In this document: one piece after another, positions 58,043 to 64,000 of the stretch
Layout: the number at the start of each line of letters is the position of its first letter
Position numbering within the stretch: the stretch's first letter is position 1
Assembly: GCA_949373145.1 (NCBI GenBank)
Contig: CASICI010000006.1
Location: 1-64,000, forward strand
Source of the DNA: an uncultured Phycisphaerales bacterium
GTDB taxonomy: Bacteria > Planctomycetota > Phycisphaerae > Phycisphaerales > SM1A02
Reading direction: 5' to 3'
Length of the DNA stretch: 64,000 nt
Translations under genes and position numbers: made by a program
The notes under the pieces: generated by a model
Database searches by the model: none
What the model saw: only the letters and a program-made list of their open reading frames with translations
What the model was told of the DNA's origin: nothing

Positions 58043-59357
58043 TCACTCGAACTTCAACGCATGCCAGCTCTTCTTGCCTCGCCGAAGAAGAACGGTGTCG
58101 CCGTGAAGAAGGTCACCCGTCTTCAATGACCGCTGAAGATCGACCTTCTCGCCATTGACGCTCACCGCACCCTGCTCGAGAAACTGTCTGGATTCTCGCT
58201 TCGAGGAGGCCAGTGAGGTTTCAGGAAGCAGAGAGATCAGATCGAGTTCATCAGCCTGCAGTCTGGCCAGAGGCAACGAGCTCGCGGGGACATCGGCGAA
58301 GACTTCGGCCAGAAGCCTTTGGTCCAGTTCGCGAACTGCACCGGAGAAAAGAGCCTTCGAAGCGGACCGGGCACGATCACACTCCGTCTCGCCATGGATC
58401 AGGGAGGTCATCGATTCGGCGAGTGCACGCTGAGCTTCGCGAGCCTGCGGTGCCGCCGCTGCAGAGTGTTCGAGTTCCTCGATGCGTTCTCGGCTTTCGA
58501 ATGTGAACCATTTGAGGAACTTGACGACGTCGGCATCGGTCGTGTTCAGCCAGAATTGATAGAAGGCGTAGGGCGACGTCTTCGTCGGGGTCAAGCCAGA
58601 TCGCGCCCTTCTCGCTCTTGCCGATCTTTCCGCCATCGGACTTGGTCACCAGTGGATTGGTCACGCCGTACGCACGCCCATCGGCATCCGGTGATTGAGG
58701 ATCCTCGCGTCCGACCAGTCGTCGAATCAGATCGATCCCGGCCACGATGTTGCCATACTGATCGGATCCACCGATCTGGACCGTGCATTCCATCGTGCGA
58801 TTCAGATGCAGAAAATCGTAGGCCTGCAGGATCATGTAACTGAACTCGGTGTAGGAGATCCCCTGCTCGCGCTCGGTGAGACGAGCCGAGACCGACTCCT
58901 TCTGAATCATCATGTTGACCGAGAAGTGCTTGCCCACGTCTCGAAGCATCTGGATGTAGCCGATGCCACCCAGCCAGTCGTGGTTGTTGACGATCCCTGC
59001 ACGAGTTCGATGTCGCGGATCGAAATCAAGCAGGCGTTCGAAGGTCGTCTGGTAGTTGGCGATGTTCGCCTCGACCTCGTCACGGCCGAGGAGCTTTCGC
59101 TCCTCGCTCTTTCCGGAGGGATCACCGATCAATCCGGTCGCCCCCCCCATCAGCGCAAGTGGCCGATGACCGGCCCGCTGCCAGTGGGCGAGCATCTTGA
59201 TGCGGAAGATAGTTCCCGATCGTGAGCGCCTCGGCGGTCGGATCGAATCCGCAGTACGCCACCCGCCCGGGAGTCGCCAGGTGGGCCAGCGAGATCCTCC
59301 GACGTCGTGGAGTGCAGCAGACCACGCCACGACAGTTCGTCCAGGAAAGCGACTCAA
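58043..59357 (-). CDS. tyrS: Tyrosyl-tRNA synthetase (frame broken by indels)
   Basis: The ATP-site region AYCGFDPTAEALTIGN is in one frame. Then come ALMGGATGLIGDPSGKSEERK, the IGGSDQYGNIVAGIDLIRRL region and KSDGGKIGKSEKGAIWLDP, with KIGKS as the KMSKS loop. After an extra C near 58587-58590 the C-terminal KTSPYAFYQFWLNTTDADVV and S4-like RNA-binding part (FLEQGAVSVNGEKVDLQRSL) follow. Breaks lie near 58588, 59201 and 59290. The TTG at 59357 is a provisional start; the first residues would read LSRFLDELSWRGLLHSTTSE. tRNA-Tyr charging is essential, so these are read as errors. Confidence 0.88.
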
Positions 59358-59415
59358 CGCAGAGCTCCAGGGAAGACCGACCCGTTCAACGACGACACCC
59401 GGTTGGGAAACGGAC

Positions 59416-60507
59416 TCAGCTCATGGCCGCCGTCTTGCTTTCGATGTCGGCGAGCAGAGCCTGCCAGCTGTCGTCGAACTTCGAAGCACCTTCGACCTGC
59501 AGTTCCTCACCGAGCCTTGTGAAGATCGACGCCCGCAGCCTGCGATCTTCGCCAGAATCGCAGTCCAGGCTCGGAGCGCCGTCGCGGGGCCAGCGGGCCA
59601 GCTGAGACGTGCCATGCTCGAGGAAGGCCTTGAGGGTCTTGTCCGGCATGGTGTTCACGGTGTCGGGAGCCGCGAGACCGCTGACGTAGAGATAGTCGGA
59701 GAGGCCGGGATCCTTGGTTCCGGTGGACGCGAAGAGCAGTCGCTGCCGCAGCGCGCCCTTGGCCTCGAGTGCCTTCCAGCGATCGGACTCGTGCCATTCG
59801 ACGTAGGCCTTGTAGCACGCACCGCCGACGGCGAGACCGCAGGTGTCCTTGAGGTCGTCGGGGACCATCGGGGCGAGACGAGCACGTCCCAGCGCGAGAT
59901 GAAGAGCGAAGCCACCGAGCAGCCCTGCACGTCCAGCCCGGCGTCCACACGACGCTCGAGGCCGCGGGTGTAGGCTTCCGCCGCGCGCATGTAGTGCTCG
60001 ACGGAGAAGATCAGCGTCACGTTCACGGGGATGCCCGCGAACGTCAGCTCCTCGATCGCCGGGGCGCCCTCGGGGGTGCACGGGAACCTTGATGTAGAGG
60101 TTCTCGCGATCCGCCTTGGCGTGGAGCTTCTTGGCCTGATCGATCGTCGAGGCGGTGTCGTTCGCGAGCAGCGGCGACACCTCGAGCGAACACCAGCCGT
60201 CGAGACCGCTCGGTGGACGGCGTGCAACGGGGCGAAGAGATCACAGGCCCGGCGGAAGGTCCTCGATCGCGAGTTCGAAGAAAAGTGATTCTCCGGTGAG
60301 CCCCGCTTCAAGATGCGTCTTGATCGAGTCGTCGTATTCACGACTGCCCGCGATGGCCTTCTGGAAGATTGATGGGTTGCTGGTGAGACCGGTCACGGAC
60401 ATCGTGTCGATGAAGTCCTTGATCGTCCCTTCATTCAACATGTCGCGTGTGATGTTGTCGAGCCAGATGCTCTGTCCCATGGCGTGAAGATCTGCGGTCG
60501 CTGACAT
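59416..60507 (-). CDS. tal: Transaldolase (frame broken by indels)
   Basis: Moves dihydroxyacetone units in the pentose phosphate pathway. The ATG at 60507 (MSATADLHAMGQSIWLDNIT) has AGGAG seven bases upstream, and -10-like TATACT (60538-60543) precedes it. SVTGLTSNPSIFQKAIAGS and EYDDSIKTHLEAG match the tal family, and the Schiff-base lysine is in NLYIKVP. Later segments in other frames read SVASLFISRWD, KAYVEWHESDRWKALEAKG and GTKDPGLSDYLYVSGLAAPD, then FDDSWQALLADI near the end. Several breaks lie between 59.6 and 60.25 kb. The long, ~360-residue type. Divergent from pgi. Confidence 0.88.
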
Positions 60508-60628
60508 GTCGGTTCTCCTGGTTTGAATGAAGAACAAAGTATATCCCAAAGCGGAAACCAGAGAGTCCCACCCCGAATGCCGCCTGTGATAGCCTGAACG
60601 AACAGCCACGAAAAAAGGAGCATGCCGC

Positions 60629-63018
<2,390 letters not shown>

Positions 63019-63171
63019 GCTCCGAAAATAACGTCTTTCGAGACTCGGCAAGCGATGTTCCGGGTGAGGAACCATACAAACCCACCAGATGAGGGGTGTG
63101 AAGCGGACTCTTCGAAACCGACCGGTTAGGTGGTCGTGCGAAATCGTCGATCTCAGATTCAGGAGATCGAG

Positions 63172-63366
63172 ATGACCACCATACGAACAGCACTCAAGCG
63201 TTTCATTCGAGATGATCGAGGATCGATCGCACTGGAATACATGCTGACCGGTGCCGTCTCGGGAAGTGCGACGATCATCAGTGGGAACCTCCTCAAGGAT
63301 GGGCTTTCCCAGCTGGCGGAACGCAGTCAGAACAACCTCGACATCATGATTCAGAATCTGAGCTGA
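63172..63366 (+). CDS. Flp/Tad-like pilin or small membrane protein
   Basis: 64 residues from the ATG at 63172, with AGGAG upstream. MTTIRTALKRFIRDDRGSIA followed by LEYMLTGAVSGSAT resembles the Flp pilin leader: a basic start, D-x-x-G-x-x-A-x-E-Y, then a hydrophobic segment. The remaining part is a short hydrophilic helix (LSQLAERSQNNLDIM). The E-Y pair after G fits Flp pilins. There are no other tad genes in view, so it may be a solitary pilin or unrelated. It lies between the methyltransferase and the epimerase-like gene. Confidence 0.55.
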   Translation: MTTIRTALKRFIRDDRGSIALEYMLTGAVSGSATIISGNLLKDGLSQLAERSQNNLDIMIQNLS

Positions 63367-63408
63367 AGTCCACTCGGGCGGGTATGGTCCACTCAAGGAA
63401 CCACACCG

Positions 63409-64000
63409 ATGACGCCCGATGCCTCACGACCAAGAACCCTCGCCATCGTCTCTTCGAGTCGAGCCGACATGGCGCACCTCATTCATCCACTCAGAGCACT
63501 GATGGACTCACCGCTGATCGATCCGGTGGTCATGGCCACCGCTGCCGTGCTTCAACCCGAATACGGCGACTCGGCACGACGTTTTCACGAAGAAGGCTTC
63601 CGTGTCCATCCGGTGCCTTGTGACCTCAGGATTGAAACCGGATTCGACGCGGCACAGGCCATTGGTCGAGCCACGATCGCCTTCGCAGAAGCCTTCGAGG
63701 CGATCCGTCCGGATCTTGTGATGGTGGTCGCAGACAGATTCGAAATGCTCGCTCCGGCCAATGCCGCGTTGGCGATGCGAATTCCCATCGTGCATGTCGA
63801 GGGAGGCGAACGAAGCGAGGGTGCGATCGACGACGCGGTGCGAAACGCCTTGACCAAGATGTCCCACCTTCATCTCGTGACGACCGAAGAGGCCAGAAGA
63901 CGCGTGCTTGCCATGGGAGAGGAGGCGTGGCGTGTCCATCGGGTGGGCGCGGCGAGTCTCGATCATCTTCTCGCGGGAGAGATACCGGATACCGAAGCAC
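63409..64000 (+). CDS. UDP-N-acetylglucosamine 2-epimerase-like protein (NeuC/WecB type), 5' part
   Basis: The open frame starts at the ATG at 63409 (MTPDASRPRTLAIVSSSRAD), with AAGGA upstream, and runs off the window end without a stop (197 codons seen). SSRADMAHLIHPLRALMD, VVMATAAVLQPEYGD and VVADRFEMLAPANAALAMRI, then HVEGGERSEGAIDDAVRN and LTKMSHLHLVTTEEA, match the hydrolysing 2-epimerases that release ManNAc from UDP-GlcNAc for sialic or related acids. NeuC-type is suggested by IVHVEGGERSEGAIDD. Other sialic-acid genes, if any, would lie beyond 64000. Confidence 0.85.
   Translation, partial: MTPDASRPRTLAIVSSSRADMAHLIHPLRALMDSPLIDPVVMATAAVLQPEYGDSARRFHEEGFRVHPVPCDLRIETGFDAAQAIGRATIAFAEAFEAIRPDLVMVVADRFEMLAPANAALAMRIPIVHVEGGERSEGAIDDAVRNALTKMSHLHLVTTEEARRRVLAMGEEAWRVHRVGAASLDHLLAGEIPDTEA

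Overview
The window looks like a chromosomal piece of a planctomycete, most likely class Phycisphaerae. This is inferred from gene content, not from a marker gene: C-terminal dockerin-like EF-hand repeats on a secreted protein and even on FlgD, several membrane proteins carrying the C-x2-C-G-Y ... C-P-E-C zinc ribbon common in planctomycetes, futalosine-route menaquinone genes, RpoN-dependent flagellar control, moderately high G+C, and dense coding on both strands. No mobile element, CRISPR array, rRNA or tRNA was found.

Layout. 1-3500 (+): end of a LOG-family gene, an unknown exported protein, pssA and trpB in one overlapping run. 3470-10590 (-): an exported endonuclease/phosphatase-like protein, pyruvate dehydrogenase pdhC-pdhB-pdhA, and an S41 protease. 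10.8-15.4 kb: zinc-ribbon membrane protein, trpE, an ABC ATPase coupled to ruvC, and a YdjY-like lipoprotein preceded by a structured leader/sRNA. 15.7-30.4 kb: 6-pyruvoyl-tetrahydropterin-synthase-like protein, ACT protein, mqnD, dockerin-bearing secreted protein, metallo-beta-lactamase hydrolase, HEAT lipoprotein, MATE exporter, glycosyltransferase, mqnC, two zinc-ribbon membrane proteins, ilvE, an epimerase/HAD-like fusion and rpoN. 30.5-33.7 kb (-): ffs (SRP RNA)-dnaX-ybaB-recR, the classical replication/repair block, with an apparent programmed frameshift signal in dnaX and a terminator at recR. 33.8-35.1 kb (+): PIN/TRAM membrane protein.

35.1-52.9 kb (-) is one long flagellar cluster. 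In transcription order: TPR protein, flgN-like, histidine kinase, NtrC-type regulator, flgB, flgC, fliE, fliF, fliG, fliH, fliI, fliJ, motE-like, fliK, flgD, a TIGR02530-like gene and flgE. Many junctions are ATGA or TGATG overlaps. flgE has a textbook sigma-54 promoter, so rpoN, the kinase/regulator pair and their probable target all lie in this window. Export apparatus (flhAB, fliPQR), switch (fliMN), motor and filament genes are not here. 53.1-58.0 kb: RDD protein, lipoprotein, small conserved protein, then cdaA-cdaR (cyclic di-AMP). 58.0-64.0 kb: tyrS, transaldolase, pgi, a methyltransferase, a Flp-like pilin and the start of a UDP-GlcNAc 2-epimerase-like gene that runs off the end.

An important caveat is the many one-base frame breaks, often in homopolymers. 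They are dense at about 7.5-10.6, 12.0-12.4, 32.0-34.1 and 58.6-60.3 kb and scattered singly elsewhere. They hit genes that should be essential (dnaX, tyrS, pdhA, pgi, rpoN), so I read them as sequence or assembly errors, not pseudogenes, and report each gene over its full inferred span.
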